NCBI GenBank assembly: GCA_050123375.1
Contig: JASFHF010000008.1
Location: 1 to 53,870 of the forward strand
Direction: 5' to 3'
DNA from: JASFHF01 sp050123375
Lineage (GTDB): Bacteria; Pseudomonadota; Gammaproteobacteria; UBA12402
DNA length: 53,870 nt
Below are positions 18,419-27,207 of this stretch, in pieces (within the stretch, counting starts at the first letter, position 1; every line of letters starts with the position of its first letter). The notes beneath the pieces were generated by a model. That model did not search any database. It was given only the letters and a program-made list of their open reading frames with translations, and was not told the DNA's origin. The translations under genes were made by a program, and so were the position numbers.

Positions 18419-18907
18419 TTAAACAGTTAAACAGAATTTTCGGCGCATGTCACGTAATATAATAAATACCCAAGGCCATAAAATTGTAGATATAAATACA
18501 GTTAACCAACAAACCATTGTATGCGGTAATTCCCCAATCATGCCCTGAATAATATATATTATCGCTCTGTATAGCGCCACCAAAGCAAAAATAATCAATG
18601 TTTGCTGCATCATTGGATAAACACGAATCAACTGGTATAATTTAATTATCAAATATGCAACAATCAGCATCGCAAATGCATGCTCACCTAACAATGTTCC
18701 ATTAAGCAAATCTAACAAAATACCAATACAAAATGCATAAAAAAATCCAATATAAAATGGTAGTGCCATCATCCAATAAATCATCACTAATAAAGTCCAT
18801 TGTGGACGCAACCACACTATCCAGTCTGGTAAAGGCATTACATCCAACATTAATGCAACAAAAATTGTCAATATAATAAGCCATTTACCTTTAAACGAAT
18901 GATGCAT
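18419..18907 (-). CDS. mreD: Rod shape-determining protein MreD
   Basis: Integral inner-membrane protein of 162 residues, the usual MreD length, with about five hydrophobic segments ('WLIILTIFVALMLDV' at the N-terminus, 'VMIYWMMALPFYIGFFYAF', 'LLDLLNGTLLGEHAFAM'). The 'G...D...G...G.HA' signature is typical of the family. It links the MreB cytoskeleton and MreC to the elongasome that builds the lateral cell wall. Its ATG overlaps the mreC stop (TAATG) and is preceded by AGGAG; yhdP follows one base after its stop. In many gammaproteobacteria maf and rng lie between mreD and yhdP; they are absent here. Confidence 0.93.
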   Translation of the reverse strand: MHHSFKGKWLIILTIFVALMLDVMPLPDWIVWLRPQWTLLVMIYWMMALPFYIGFFYAFCIGILLDLLNGTLLGEHAFAMLIVAYLIIKLYQLIRVYPMMQQTLIIFALVALYRAIIYIIQGMIGELPHTMVCWLTVFISTILWPWVFIILRDMRRKFCLTV

Positions 18908-19791
18908 TAAATGTGTCTCCTATTTATTGGCCGCTTTAACACTTTGTTTTTTATTGCTTTATCAATCTTCAATGGTAAAGTCCAAACCAACAACACTAAA
19001 CGACTACGATCTAAATGCGCAGCAGGTTTAACTGTTATATCAACAAATCTTCCCCCAGAATTATGATTCACATCAACAACCATCCCTACCGGATAACCAA
19101 ATGGATAATGATCTCCTAATCCGGAAGTAACCAGCGCATCACCCACTTTCACATCCATCGTATCTGTGATTCCCTGTAATTTTAACAATTCCGGCACACC
19201 TTTACCAATTACCAGCCCCCTCACCCCATTTCTCTCGATTTGCACTGGAATAGCGCTTTTATTATCAGTGACCAACATAACAATACTAGTAAAATGCCCA
19301 ACCGTTACCACTTGACCCATGATTCCATAAGCATCTAATACCGGCTGCCCAACAAATACCTTATCATTAGTTCCTTGATTTAAAATAATTTGCTGCACAA
19401 ATGGGTCTGGAGATACAGCCAATAATTGAGCTACTGAAACTTTATCAACGGTTTTAGCGCTTGACGCAAGCAAAGCACGTAATTGCTGATTTTCATTCTC
19501 AGTCGCAAATTGTTTTTGTAATTGCGCATTTAATAATAATGTTTTTGCGCGCAGCTTAGCATTTTCATTTACTAACGCTTTTTTGGAAACAAAATCAGAA
19601 ACGACCCAATTAAATGTATCAATCGGCAAATTTACCAAATAATGAATCGGTGAAACGATTACCGCAAATGAAGAACGCGCATGATGAAAAACACTGTTTC
19701 GATGATCACAAATCATTAGCAGCAAAGCACAAAGCAAGAAAAACAGCGCCCGGCCGCCAATTGTAGAATTTTTCTTAAATAATAGTTTGAT
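18907..19791 (-). CDS. mreC: Cell shape-determining protein MreC, probable ATC start
   Basis: Periplasmic scaffold of the rod-shape elongasome. It has an N-terminal membrane anchor, a coiled coil ('NENAKLRAKTLLLNAQLQKQ') and the beta-rich MreC domain with 'VQQIILNQGTNDKVFVGQPV' and 'VTSGLGDHYPFGYPVG'. The first canonical start is TTG 19737 (276 residues), but that begins inside the membrane anchor. The open frame extends upstream through a typical MreC N-terminus ('KLLFKKNSTIGGRALFF') to ATC at 19791, with GAGG 7 bases before it and an in-frame TAG at 19795-19797. No ATG, GTG or TTG lies between. Either ATC is used, the start codon carries a mutation or base error, or a shortened protein is made from TTG. 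The gene overlaps mreD by one base. Confidence 0.85.
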   Translation of the reverse strand: MKLLFKKNSTIGGRALFFLLCALLLMICDHRNSVFHHARSSFAVIVSPIHYLVNLPIDTFNWVVSDFVSKKALVNENAKLRAKTLLLNAQLQKQFATENENQQLRALLASSAKTVDKVSVAQLLAVSPDPFVQQIILNQGTNDKVFVGQPVLDAYGIMGQVVTVGHFTSIVMLVTDNKSAIPVQIERNGVRGLVIGKGVPELLKLQGITDTMDVKVGDALVTSGLGDHYPFGYPVGMVVDVNHNSGGRFVDITVKPAAHLDRSRLVLLVWTLPLKIDKAIKNKVLKRPINRRHI

Positions 19792-19822
19792 ATTCTACCT
19801 CGCAATATGATCACAATTTAGG

Positions 19823-19940
19823 CGGGTCGTGAGCTATTACATGGTTACGGAGTATTAGCCAAATCCTTTAAGGGACGGAGCTTTACATGATTACAAGGCA
19901 ACAAACACAGCCTTGTAATTATGTAAAGCTCACGTCCCGC
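19823..19940. repeat. Family A nested palindrome, copy 1 (outer-left plus inner hairpin)
   Basis: Bases 19823-19870 match the outer flank of the family (GGGTCGTGAGCTATTACATG...). They are followed by a complete inner hairpin: GGGACGGAGCTTTACATGAT... to ...GTAAAGCTCACGTCCC, enclosing a short loop. The outer-right arm is missing. It lies between mreC and mreB and ends 8 bases before the mreB stop codon. Confidence 0.85.
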
Positions 19941-19948
19941 TTAATTTC

Positions 19949-21001
19949 TCATTCCTTATGAACGAAACCACTAAAACTATCTACCATCTCTAATGCTTCA
20001 CCGCCGCCTCGCGCTACACAAGTTAGCGGATCATCCGCTAAAATAACTGGCAACCCAGTTTCTTCCATCAATAAACGATCTAAATCTTTTAACAAAGCGC
20101 CGCCGCCTGTTAACACCATTCCCCGCTCAGCAATATCTGATGATAATTCAGGAGGAGCTTGCTCCAAAGCTGCACGTACCGCACTAATAATTCCCAATAG
20201 TGGTTCCTGCAACGCTTCTAAAATTTCATTGCTATTTAAGGTAAAGCTCTTCGGCACCCCTTCAGCTAAGTTGCGCCCACGTACTTCAATTTCACGAATC
20301 TCACTACCCGGGAAGGCCGTACCAATTTTCTTTTTAATATTCTCCGCTGTGGTTTCACCAATTAAACTACCATAATTACGACGAACATAATTGATAATTG
20401 CATCATCAAAACGATCTCCACCAATACGCACCGAAGCAGAATAAACTATGCCATTTAAAGAAATAATTGCCACTTCTGTGGTACCACCACCAACATCTAC
20501 TACCATAGAACCTCGTGCTTCATCTACAGGTAAATTAGCTCCAACTGCAGCAGCCATCGGCTCTTCAATCAAATACACTTCACGCGCGCCTGCACCTAAA
20601 GCTGATTCACGAATTGCACGACGCTCCACTTGTGTGGAACCACACGGCACACAAACCAATACACGCGGACTGGGTTTCAAAAACCTAGTTTCATGCACCG
20701 AATGAATAAAATGCTGCAGCATCTTTTCAGTAACTAAAAAATCAGCTATCACACCATCCTTCATCGGCCGAATTGCTTGAATATTCCCAGGAGTACGTCC
20801 TAACATACGTTTGGCTTCAGTACCAACCGCAGCAATACGCTTTGGCCCACCGGGCTCATCCTGGCGAATTGCCACAACAGAAGGCTCATCTAACACAATG
20901 CCCTTACCTTTTACATAAACAAGTGTATTAGCCGTGCCAAGATCAATGGAAATATCCTCAGATAAAAAACCAGAAATAATTTTAAATGGGTTGATGCGCA
21001 T
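19949..21001 (-). CDS. mreB: Rod shape-determining protein MreB
   Basis: Bacterial actin homologue of 350 residues that polymerises under the inner membrane and organises lateral wall synthesis. The phosphate 1 motif 'DLGTANTLVYVKG' lies near residue 21, the phosphate 2 motif 'VVDVGGGTTEVAI' near residue 168 and the adenosine motif 'MVLTGGGALL' near residue 295. Length and sequence are typical. GGAG lies 10 bases before ATG 21001. It is divergent from gatC, and a repeat (copy 1) separates it from mreC, so the mreB and mreCD-yhdP messages may be processed or terminated between them. Confidence 0.98.
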   Translation of the reverse strand: MRINPFKIISGFLSEDISIDLGTANTLVYVKGKGIVLDEPSVVAIRQDEPGGPKRIAAVGTEAKRMLGRTPGNIQAIRPMKDGVIADFLVTEKMLQHFIHSVHETRFLKPSPRVLVCVPCGSTQVERRAIRESALGAGAREVYLIEEPMAAAVGANLPVDEARGSMVVDVGGGTTEVAIISLNGIVYSASVRIGGDRFDDAIINYVRRNYGSLIGETTAENIKKKIGTAFPGSEIREIEVRGRNLAEGVPKSFTLNSNEILEALQEPLLGIISAVRAALEQAPPELSSDIAERGMVLTGGGALLKDLDRLLMEETGLPVILADDPLTCVARGGGEALEMVDSFSGFVHKE

Positions 21002-21079
21002 AATTACAAAGCTCCTTTGAAAGATACAAAAGGTGTATTATATACCTATCACGTTTCAAAAGGCGAGATTTATCGATAT

Positions 21080-21148
21080 GGGGTCGGGTCTTCACTCATT
21101 ACATGATGCAGCATACATGGCATATGTAATGAGTGAAGACCCGACCCC
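21080..21148. repeat. Family A palindrome, copy 2 (core 2, perfect 25-bp arms)
   Basis: Perfect inverted arms 21080-21104 and 21124-21148 (GGGGTCGGGTCTTCACTCAT...) enclose a 19-base loop. The core CACTCATTACAT is the 'core 2' type also present at 35673 and 50421. It lies in the divergent mreB-gatC region, unlike most copies, which follow genes. Confidence 0.9.
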
Positions 21149-21221
21149 TATACCCTATACTTCTTGCCCGAATCCATAATCCCTGTTAATCTGTGCGTTT
21201 CATAGAAAAACGAGACAAGAT

Positions 21222-21506
21222 ATGACATTGAACAGAACACAAATCGCTGAAGTAGCGCACATGGCCAGATTGCGCTTAACCGAAAACGAGCTGGATAAAT
21301 ACACTGACATTAACAAAATTTTGGATTTAGCTGAACAAATTAACGAAATTGATACTCGAAATACTACTCCTACGTCACATCCGCTTAACCTATACCAACG
21401 TTTACGCGAAGATACCGTTACCGAACCAAATCTGCGCGATGTATTGCAGGCAATTGCTACTTGTGTTGAATTAGGACTTTACTTAGTACCGCAAGTCATT
21501 GAATAA
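21222..21506 (+). CDS. gatC: Glutamyl/aspartyl-tRNA amidotransferase subunit C
   Basis: Small subunit (94 residues) of the GatCAB amidotransferase, which converts mischarged Glu-tRNA-Gln or Asp-tRNA-Asn to the cognate amide form. GatC stabilises and helps fold GatA. Family features are 'VAHMARLRLTENEL' at the N-terminus and 'LREDTVTEP' in the C-terminal half. It begins the gatCAB gene set on the plus strand, divergent from mreB. GAG lies before ATG 21222. The stop is followed 16 bases later by the gatA ATG. Confidence 0.95.
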   Translation: MTLNRTQIAEVAHMARLRLTENELDKYTDINKILDLAEQINEIDTRNTTPTSHPLNLYQRLREDTVTEPNLRDVLQAIATCVELGLYLVPQVIE

Positions 21507-21522
21507 AGGTATAAAATTAAAT

Positions 21523-22977
21523 ATGCATAATAAAACTATTGCAGAACTATCTAAATTATTACAGCGAAAAGAAATTTCCAGCAGGGAATTAACTGAGCAT
21601 TTCTTAAATAGGATTAAAAAATATGATCCATTGCTTAATTCCTTTATTACCGTAACCGAAGAACGCGCTTTAGCTGATGCAAAAAAAGCCGACGAGCAAT
21701 TAGCTAAAAATCAATCTAAACCACTAACTGGTATCCCAATTGCACATAAGGACATATTCTGCACAAAAGATATCAAAACCAGCTGCGGCTCTAAAATGCT
21801 GGATAACTTTATCTCACCTTATGATGCAACCGTGGTCAAAAATTTATCAAATGCCGGCGTTGTATTACTAGGAAAACTTAACATGGACGAGTTTGCCATG
21901 GGCTCCTCCAACGAAAACAGTTACTATGGCCCAGTTAAAAATCCGTGGAATCTGGAAACTGTACCCGGTGGATCATCCGGTGGATCATCTGCTGCTATGG
22001 CAGCAAGATTAGCATTAGCTGCTACTGGAACTGATACTGGCGGTTCCATTCGCCAACCAGCAGCACTAACCGGCGTTACCGGAATTAAACCAACCTATGG
22101 ACGTATTTCACGCTTTGGAATGATTGCTTTTGCTTCCAGTTTAGATCAGGCAGGCCCCATGACACAAACTGCAGAAGACGCTGCTATCATGTTAAATGCG
22201 ATGGCAGGTTTTGATCCAAAAGATTCAACTTCAATTGATGAACCTGTACCAGATTTTACTGCGAATTTAAATGACTCGATTAAAAATTTAAAAATCGGTT
22301 TACCAAAAGAATATTTTACAGAAAAACTGGATCCTAAAATCGGCGATGTAGTTCATCGCGCTGCCGATGAACTACAAAAATTAGGCGCCAGCTTACACGA
22401 AATTAGCTTACCAAATACTAAATTAGCAATTCCGGTATATTATATTATTGCACCAGCTGAATGCTCATCTAATTTAGCCCGCTATGATGGAGTACGTTAT
22501 GGTTATCGATGTAAAGATCCAAAAGATTTACTCGATCTTTACGAAAGGTCCCGTAGTGAAGCTTTTGGCGATGAAGTGAAACATCGAATTATGTTAGGCA
22601 CATATGTATTATCTGCTGGTTATTACGACGCTTATTATGTAAAAGCTCAACGCATTCGCCATTTAATCAGCGATGATTTTCAAAATGCATTTAAAAAAGT
22701 TGATGTGATTTTAGGTCCCACTACCCCAACTACCGCATTTAAATTTAATAGTATGAAAGACCGCATCAATATGTATTTATCCGATATTTTTACGGTAAAT
22801 ACTAATTTAGCAGGTTTGCCTGGCATATCATTACCTGCCGGCATGCTTGATGGTTTGCCGGTGGGTATGCAATTAACTGGAAATTACATGCAGGAAGCAG
22901 CGTTATTAAACATAGCACACCAATACCAACAAGTTACAGATTGGCATAAACAAGTTCCACCAGATTTTAACATGTAA
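21523..22977 (+). CDS. gatA: Glutamyl/aspartyl-tRNA amidotransferase subunit A
   Basis: Amidase-signature enzyme of 484 residues, the glutaminase subunit that releases ammonia for GatB. The Ser-cisSer-Lys triad is visible: K76 in 'PIAHKDIF', a serine in the glycine/serine loop 'GGSSGGSSAA', and the nucleophilic serine in 'DTGGSIRQPA'. I choose ATG 21523 over a TTG at 21499, which would overlap gatC; AAAGG lies upstream, with a rather long spacing. Length is standard (about 485). A Family B palindrome begins directly after the stop codon and separates it from gatB. Confidence 0.97.
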   Translation: MHNKTIAELSKLLQRKEISSRELTEHFLNRIKKYDPLLNSFITVTEERALADAKKADEQLAKNQSKPLTGIPIAHKDIFCTKDIKTSCGSKMLDNFISPYDATVVKNLSNAGVVLLGKLNMDEFAMGSSNENSYYGPVKNPWNLETVPGGSSGGSSAAMAARLALAATGTDTGGSIRQPAALTGVTGIKPTYGRISRFGMIAFASSLDQAGPMTQTAEDAAIMLNAMAGFDPKDSTSIDEPVPDFTANLNDSIKNLKIGLPKEYFTEKLDPKIGDVVHRAADELQKLGASLHEISLPNTKLAIPVYYIIAPAECSSNLARYDGVRYGYRCKDPKDLLDLYERSRSEAFGDEVKHRIMLGTYVLSAGYYDAYYVKAQRIRHLISDDFQNAFKKVDVILGPTTPTTAFKFNSMKDRINMYLSDIFTVNTNLAGLPGISLPAGMLDGLPVGMQLTGNYMQEAALLNIAHQYQQVTDWHKQVPPDFNM

Positions 22978-23071
22978 GTCATCCCGCGGCCTGGCTGTTG
23001 ACCGCGGGATCCAGGAAATAATTACCAAACAACCTAGATTCCGCGATCAACTGACTGAGTCGCGGAATGAC
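22978..23071. repeat. Family B palindrome, diverged copy between gatA and gatB
   Basis: It starts at the base after the gatA stop with GTCATCCCGCGGC and ends at 23071 with GTCGCGGAATGAC. The two halves have diverged, with a 5-base insertion in the left hairpin and CCGCGG changed to TCGCGG on the right, so pairing is imperfect. The gatB Shine-Dalgarno follows 14 bases later. Confidence 0.8.
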
Positions 23072-23097
23072 TGCTTAATATTTTGAGGATGACAAAA

Positions 23098-24534
23098 ATG
23101 ACACAATGGGAATCAGTTATTGGTTTAGAAGTACATATTCAATTACGCACCCAAAGCAAAATATTTTCTGGTGCCGCAACCGGTTATGGCGCTGAACCAA
23201 ACACACAAGCATGTGCAATTGATTTAGGTTTACCTGGCGTACTTCCAGTATTAAATAAAGAAACTGTAAATATGGCGCTAAAATTCGGCTTAGCCATTGA
23301 TGCTGAAATCGCCGACTATTCAGTTTTTGCGCGTAAAAATTATTTTTATCCTGACTTACCAAAAGGATATCAAATCAGCCAGCACCATCATCCAATTATT
23401 GGCCCAGGCAGCATTAATATTACTTTAGATGATGGCTCAACTAAACGTATTGGAATCACCCGCGCACATTTAGAAGAAGATGCCGGCAAATCATTGCATG
23501 AAGATTTTCACGGCATGACCGGAATTGATCTAAATCGCTCTGGAGTACCTTTGTTAGAAATAGTTTCTGATCCTGATATGCGTTCAGCCAAAGAAGCAGT
23601 AACATATTTAAAAACTCTACATTCTTTGGTACGTCATCTTGAGATTTGTGATGGTAATATGCAGGAAGGATCATTTCGTTGTGATGTTAACGTCTCGGTG
23701 CGCCCGGTTGGACAAAAAACTTTTGGCACGCGCGCTGAAATCAAAAACTTAAATTCTTTTCGTTTTGTCGAAAAAGCCATTGAATATGAAATAACCCGTC
23801 AAATTAATACTTTAGAAAGCGATGGCCGCATTATGCAGGAAACCCGTCTATTCGATTCAGACAAAAACGAAACCCGCTCGCTGCGCGCCAAAGAAGAAGC
23901 GCATGATTATCGCTATTTTCCTGATCCGGATTTATTGCCGGTAAAAATCACTCCGGAAATGATTGATAAAATTAGAAAGACCTTACCCGAATTACCGCAA
24001 CAAAAAACACAACGTTTTATTGAAAGTTACAAATTAAATACTGCCGACGCAAGTTTTTTAGCAAACGACAAAGATACGGCTGACTATTTTGAAGAAACTG
24101 TAGCAGAAAGCGCTGCTAAACCAAAATTAGTTGCTAATTGGATTATGGGTGAATTATCTGCCGCTTTAAATCGCGATAACTTAGAAATTATCAACAGTCC
24201 AATTAACGCTAAACAACTAGCCGAATTATTAAAACGCATCAAAGACAAAACTATCTCCGGAAAAATTGCTAAAACTGTGTTTGACGCTATGTGGAACGGC
24301 GAAGGATCAGCAAATGAAATTATTGAAGCCAAAGGCTTAATTCAAATTACTGATCCTGCAGCAATCGAAAAAATTATCAACGAAGTTATCGAAACTTACC
24401 CGCAAGAAGTAGCCGATTACCGCGCAGGCAAAACCAAATTATTTGGCTTTTTCATTGGCCAGGTTATGCAGCTATCACGCGGCAAAGCCAACCCTCAGCA
24501 AGTAAACGAAATTTTGCGTAAAAAACTAATCTAA
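23098..24534 (+). CDS. gatB: Aspartyl/glutamyl-tRNA amidotransferase subunit B
   Basis: The kinase/transamidase subunit (478 residues) that phosphorylates the mischarged aminoacyl-tRNA and amidates it. The GatB cradle begins 'WESVIGLEVHIQL'. Further signatures are 'RKNYFYPDLPKGYQISQ', 'EEDAGKSLH' and 'DLNRSGVPLLEIVSDPD', and a C-terminal YqeY-like helical domain contacts tRNA. I choose ATG 23098 because GAGG lies 9 bases before it; ATG 23089 is too close and TTG 23083 overlaps it. It converges on an orphan gene with a 5-base gap. Confidence 0.97.
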   Translation: MTQWESVIGLEVHIQLRTQSKIFSGAATGYGAEPNTQACAIDLGLPGVLPVLNKETVNMALKFGLAIDAEIADYSVFARKNYFYPDLPKGYQISQHHHPIIGPGSINITLDDGSTKRIGITRAHLEEDAGKSLHEDFHGMTGIDLNRSGVPLLEIVSDPDMRSAKEAVTYLKTLHSLVRHLEICDGNMQEGSFRCDVNVSVRPVGQKTFGTRAEIKNLNSFRFVEKAIEYEITRQINTLESDGRIMQETRLFDSDKNETRSLRAKEEAHDYRYFPDPDLLPVKITPEMIDKIRKTLPELPQQKTQRFIESYKLNTADASFLANDKDTADYFEETVAESAAKPKLVANWIMGELSAALNRDNLEIINSPINAKQLAELLKRIKDKTISGKIAKTVFDAMWNGEGSANEIIEAKGLIQITDPAAIEKIINEVIETYPQEVADYRAGKTKLFGFFIGQVMQLSRGKANPQQVNEILRKKLI

Positions 24535-24539
24535 TAATC

Positions 24540-25610
24540 TTACATGTTGTTCTGCATGGTAAAGCCTTTTAACATCTTCGATACCATATAAATAACATAT
24601 GTTTGCGATACCACCACATTAGAATTACTAAACAAGGTAAAGCTAGACGACATATTAGCAGAAAATTTATCAGTAAGCAGCGAACCACAACCCCGGCTTA
24701 CTGCATTTAAAATTTCCGATGTTAAACCATGTGATTTTGCACTACTCAATTGCTGCTGAAATTTACCAATCTCTTTTTGTAAATAATCAATTGCAGCATC
24801 TACAGTGTGATCATGAAACATTTTCACATGTGCACTCGGTTTCAATAATTCACGCTCCTGATTATTGTTACCATGAAACAAATAATGATAACAATCACTA
24901 ATATAAGGAGCCATAGCACCGCCCATAAATAATAATACTTTTGTATGGATATTGGAATTACAATACCAATTAAGCAATGACAAACCAGTTGTTAAGATTC
25001 CCCAGTCATTTTTCCTACGCTCTAATGTCCTTGTAACATAATAGTCTAATTCATATAATGCGCTATACCACTGACCTAGTAAATCATATAGCTTTGCTTT
25101 TTTTGTTGTTATTTCTTTACCAGCGCCATAAATTTTAATTTTCCCTTTAATATAATCAACATACTCTTGTTTATTCTTAAAATTCTTCGGCTTTTCGGAT
25201 TTTAAATCTGGCAATTCTTTAGCAAAAATTACAAAAAAATTGTTTTCTTTTAAATGAGAAACACTTTGCTTAAGAAGCTCCTCAAGTTTCTTTTTATTCA
25301 GTTGATTATTAGATAAACACTTAGCAAATAAACATTTCGAAAAATTAAGAAAATTTCGATATATATCCCCATCTTTTTTGTTTTTTTCATACATGGTCTC
25401 TAAATGATTTGTACCATGTTTCTTTTCTAAAATTTTTAGCATTTCTTTACAAAGCTTACCAATTGCTTCACAAGTTGCTTTAATTTCTTTATCAGGTTTT
25501 TTGTCTTGCAGCATTTGATCACAAATCAAAATCTGTTTACTTAGCTCATATTGTTTGTAGCTAAGTTGTTGGTCATAATCAATTTTTTTAATCTTATTTG
25601 GTTTTGGCAT
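24540..25610 (-). CDS. Orphan protein, candidate PmrA-regulated effector (356 aa)
   Basis: Unknown protein, Lys-rich and predicted largely helical. The N-terminal ~200 residues contain coiled-coil-like segments ('ICDQMLQDKKPDKEIKATCE', 'KKLEELLKQSVSHLKENN'). A hydrophobic region near residues 200-240 ('GILTTGLSLLNWYC', 'VLLFMGGAMAPYISD') could form a membrane hairpin, followed by an amphipathic C-terminus. There is no N-terminal signal peptide. A PmrA box lies 38 bases before the ATG. It is wedged between gatB (convergent, 5-base gap) and der (same strand, own region), so it is an accessory insertion among housekeeping genes. Secreted-effector status is inferred from the promoter and orphan nature only. 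Confidence 0.7.
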   Translation of the reverse strand: MPKPNKIKKIDYDQQLSYKQYELSKQILICDQMLQDKKPDKEIKATCEAIGKLCKEMLKILEKKHGTNHLETMYEKNKKDGDIYRNFLNFSKCLFAKCLSNNQLNKKKLEELLKQSVSHLKENNFFVIFAKELPDLKSEKPKNFKNKQEYVDYIKGKIKIYGAGKEITTKKAKLYDLLGQWYSALYELDYYVTRTLERRKNDWGILTTGLSLLNWYCNSNIHTKVLLFMGGAMAPYISDCYHYLFHGNNNQERELLKPSAHVKMFHDHTVDAAIDYLQKEIGKFQQQLSSAKSHGLTSEILNAVSRGCGSLLTDKFSANMSSSFTLFSNSNVVVSQTYVIYMVSKMLKGFTMQNNM

Positions 25611-25647
25611 TATTTACTCCATATTGTTTTATGAATTACACGCAGTA

Positions 25648-25680
25648 AATATAACGCATTAACCTTAAGGAAATCTTAAG
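25648..25680 (-). promoter_or_regulatory. PmrA-box promoter upstream of the 356-aa orphan gene
   Basis: Read on the minus strand: CTTAAG (25680-25675), five bases, CTTAAG (25669-25664), ten bases, then a -10 TATATT (25653-25648). Spacing is identical to the other four sites. The box lies between the der stop codon and the orphan gene start. Confidence 0.8.
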
Positions 25681-25704
25681 CGTCCTGAATTTTTCTCTAA
25701 AAAT

Positions 25705-27018
25705 TTACCTTGCACCTTCACGTAATTCAATTTTGATCGGGGTGCCAATTAACTGCAAGTTCTTACGAAAAGCGTTTTCCAAATAACGCTTATATGAATT
25801 GGGCAAAAGTTCAACCTGCTTACCATGAATTACAATAATCGGCGGATTATGCCCGCCAATATGTGCATAACGTAATTTGATTTTTTTACCCTTAACTAAA
25901 GGCGGCGGATGAGCCGCAATAATTTGCTCCAAAATTTTAGTTATCTTTGCTGTTGATACAGATCTCATTGCAGAAGCATAAGCTTTTTCCACTGACATAA
26001 ATAGATCACCAACACCAGAACCATGCAATGCAGAAATAAAATGCCACGCAGCATAATCAACAAAAACCAAACGGCGCTGCAATTCTTTTTTAATCCATTC
26101 TTTTTCTTCTGATTCCAAACCATCCCATTTATTTACTGCAATTACTAATGCTTTACCGCTATCAATAATGTGGCCTAATAACTTTAAATCTTGTTCGGCA
26201 ATATTTTCACGCGCATCAATTAACATAATTACTACATTACATTCATCAATTGCCTGCATAGTTTTAATCACTGAAAACTTTTCAATTATATCTGTAACTC
26301 TGGCACGACGTCTAACTCCTGCAGTATCAATTAACACATAATGCTTACCACGACGCTCCAAATGAATAAAAACACTATCTCTAGTGGTACCAGGTTCATC
26401 ATATACTACTACTCGCTCTTCACCCAACATACGATTTACTAAAGTTGATTTTCCTACATTTGGTTTGCCGACAATTGCAATTTTTATTCCAGCTTGCTCA
26501 ACTATTTTTTCTTCAACTGGGACAAAATTAGTTAATAACTTTTCTAATAAATTATTAATACCTCTATAATGCGCTGCCGCAATCGCAATCGGTTTTCCCA
26601 AACCCAAAGCATGAAAATCAGATGCAGCAATATGTTCATCCAAACCATCAATTTTGTTCATTACCAAAAAAATCGGTTTATTTAAAACCCGCAATTTTTC
26701 AGCAATCAATTGATCAGCTACAGTTAATCCCTCCCGTGCATCCACTAAAAATATAATTACATCTGATTCATCAATCGCCTGCCACGATTGACGCTCCATC
26801 AAATTATCTATTGTATCTTCTTCGGCGCCGATCCCGCCGGTATCAACTACAATAAACGTGTGATTTGCAAACGAACCATAACCATATTGACGATCACGAG
26901 TTAACCCTGGCTGATCAGCTACAATTGCATCACGAGTTTTAGTGATACAATTAAATAAAGTTGATTTACCAACATTAGGCCGTCCAACAATTGCAATAAC
27001 AGGATGTGTGTGCGACAT
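25705..27018 (-). CDS. der: Ribosome biogenesis GTPase Der (EngA)
   Basis: Essential double-GTPase of 437 residues needed for 50S subunit maturation. Two Era-like G domains are visible: the first P-loop 'GRPNVGKST' near residue 12 with 'DTGG' and 'NKID', and the second 'GKPNVGKST' near residue 183 with 'DTAG' and 'NKWD'. A C-terminal KH-like domain ends in 'GTPIKIELREG'. Gene order der-bamB-yfgM-hisS matches other gammaproteobacteria. The Shine-Dalgarno GGAG (27029-27032) lies 10 bases before the ATG, inside the left flank of Family A copy 3, so the repeat appears to supply the ribosome-binding site. Confidence 0.98.
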   Translation of the reverse strand: MSHTHPVIAIVGRPNVGKSTLFNCITKTRDAIVADQPGLTRDRQYGYGSFANHTFIVVDTGGIGAEEDTIDNLMERQSWQAIDESDVIIFLVDAREGLTVADQLIAEKLRVLNKPIFLVMNKIDGLDEHIAASDFHALGLGKPIAIAAAHYRGINNLLEKLLTNFVPVEEKIVEQAGIKIAIVGKPNVGKSTLVNRMLGEERVVVYDEPGTTRDSVFIHLERRGKHYVLIDTAGVRRRARVTDIIEKFSVIKTMQAIDECNVVIMLIDARENIAEQDLKLLGHIIDSGKALVIAVNKWDGLESEEKEWIKKELQRRLVFVDYAAWHFISALHGSGVGDLFMSVEKAYASAMRSVSTAKITKILEQIIAAHPPPLVKGKKIKLRYAHIGGHNPPIIVIHGKQVELLPNSYKRYLENAFRKNLQLIGTPIKIELREGAR

Positions 27019-27023
27019 TTACA

Positions 27024-27201
27024 CCGTACTCCGTAACAGGATTAGGGGTACCACTTAGCGGGGTCAAAGCTTGAATTTTACACTCTAAATTAAACCTCTC
27101 AAACCTAACATTTATACTTCTGTTCATTAAATTAATGTTTAAAATTCAAGCTTTGACCCCATTATTACGTACCACTAAACTATGTAATAGCTCGCGTCCC
27201 G
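27024..27201. repeat. Family A element, copy 3 (unusual core 3)
   Basis: Outer flanks resemble the family; the right end reads ATGTAATAGCTCGCGTCCCG. The core is different: 21-bp perfect arms (27060-27080 and 27140-27160, GGGGTCAAAGCTTGAATTTT...) around a 59-base AT-rich loop. It lies between bamB and der. Its right end is 6 bases from the bamB stop, and its left flank contains the der ribosome-binding site. Confidence 0.75.
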
Positions 27202-27207
27202 CCAACA

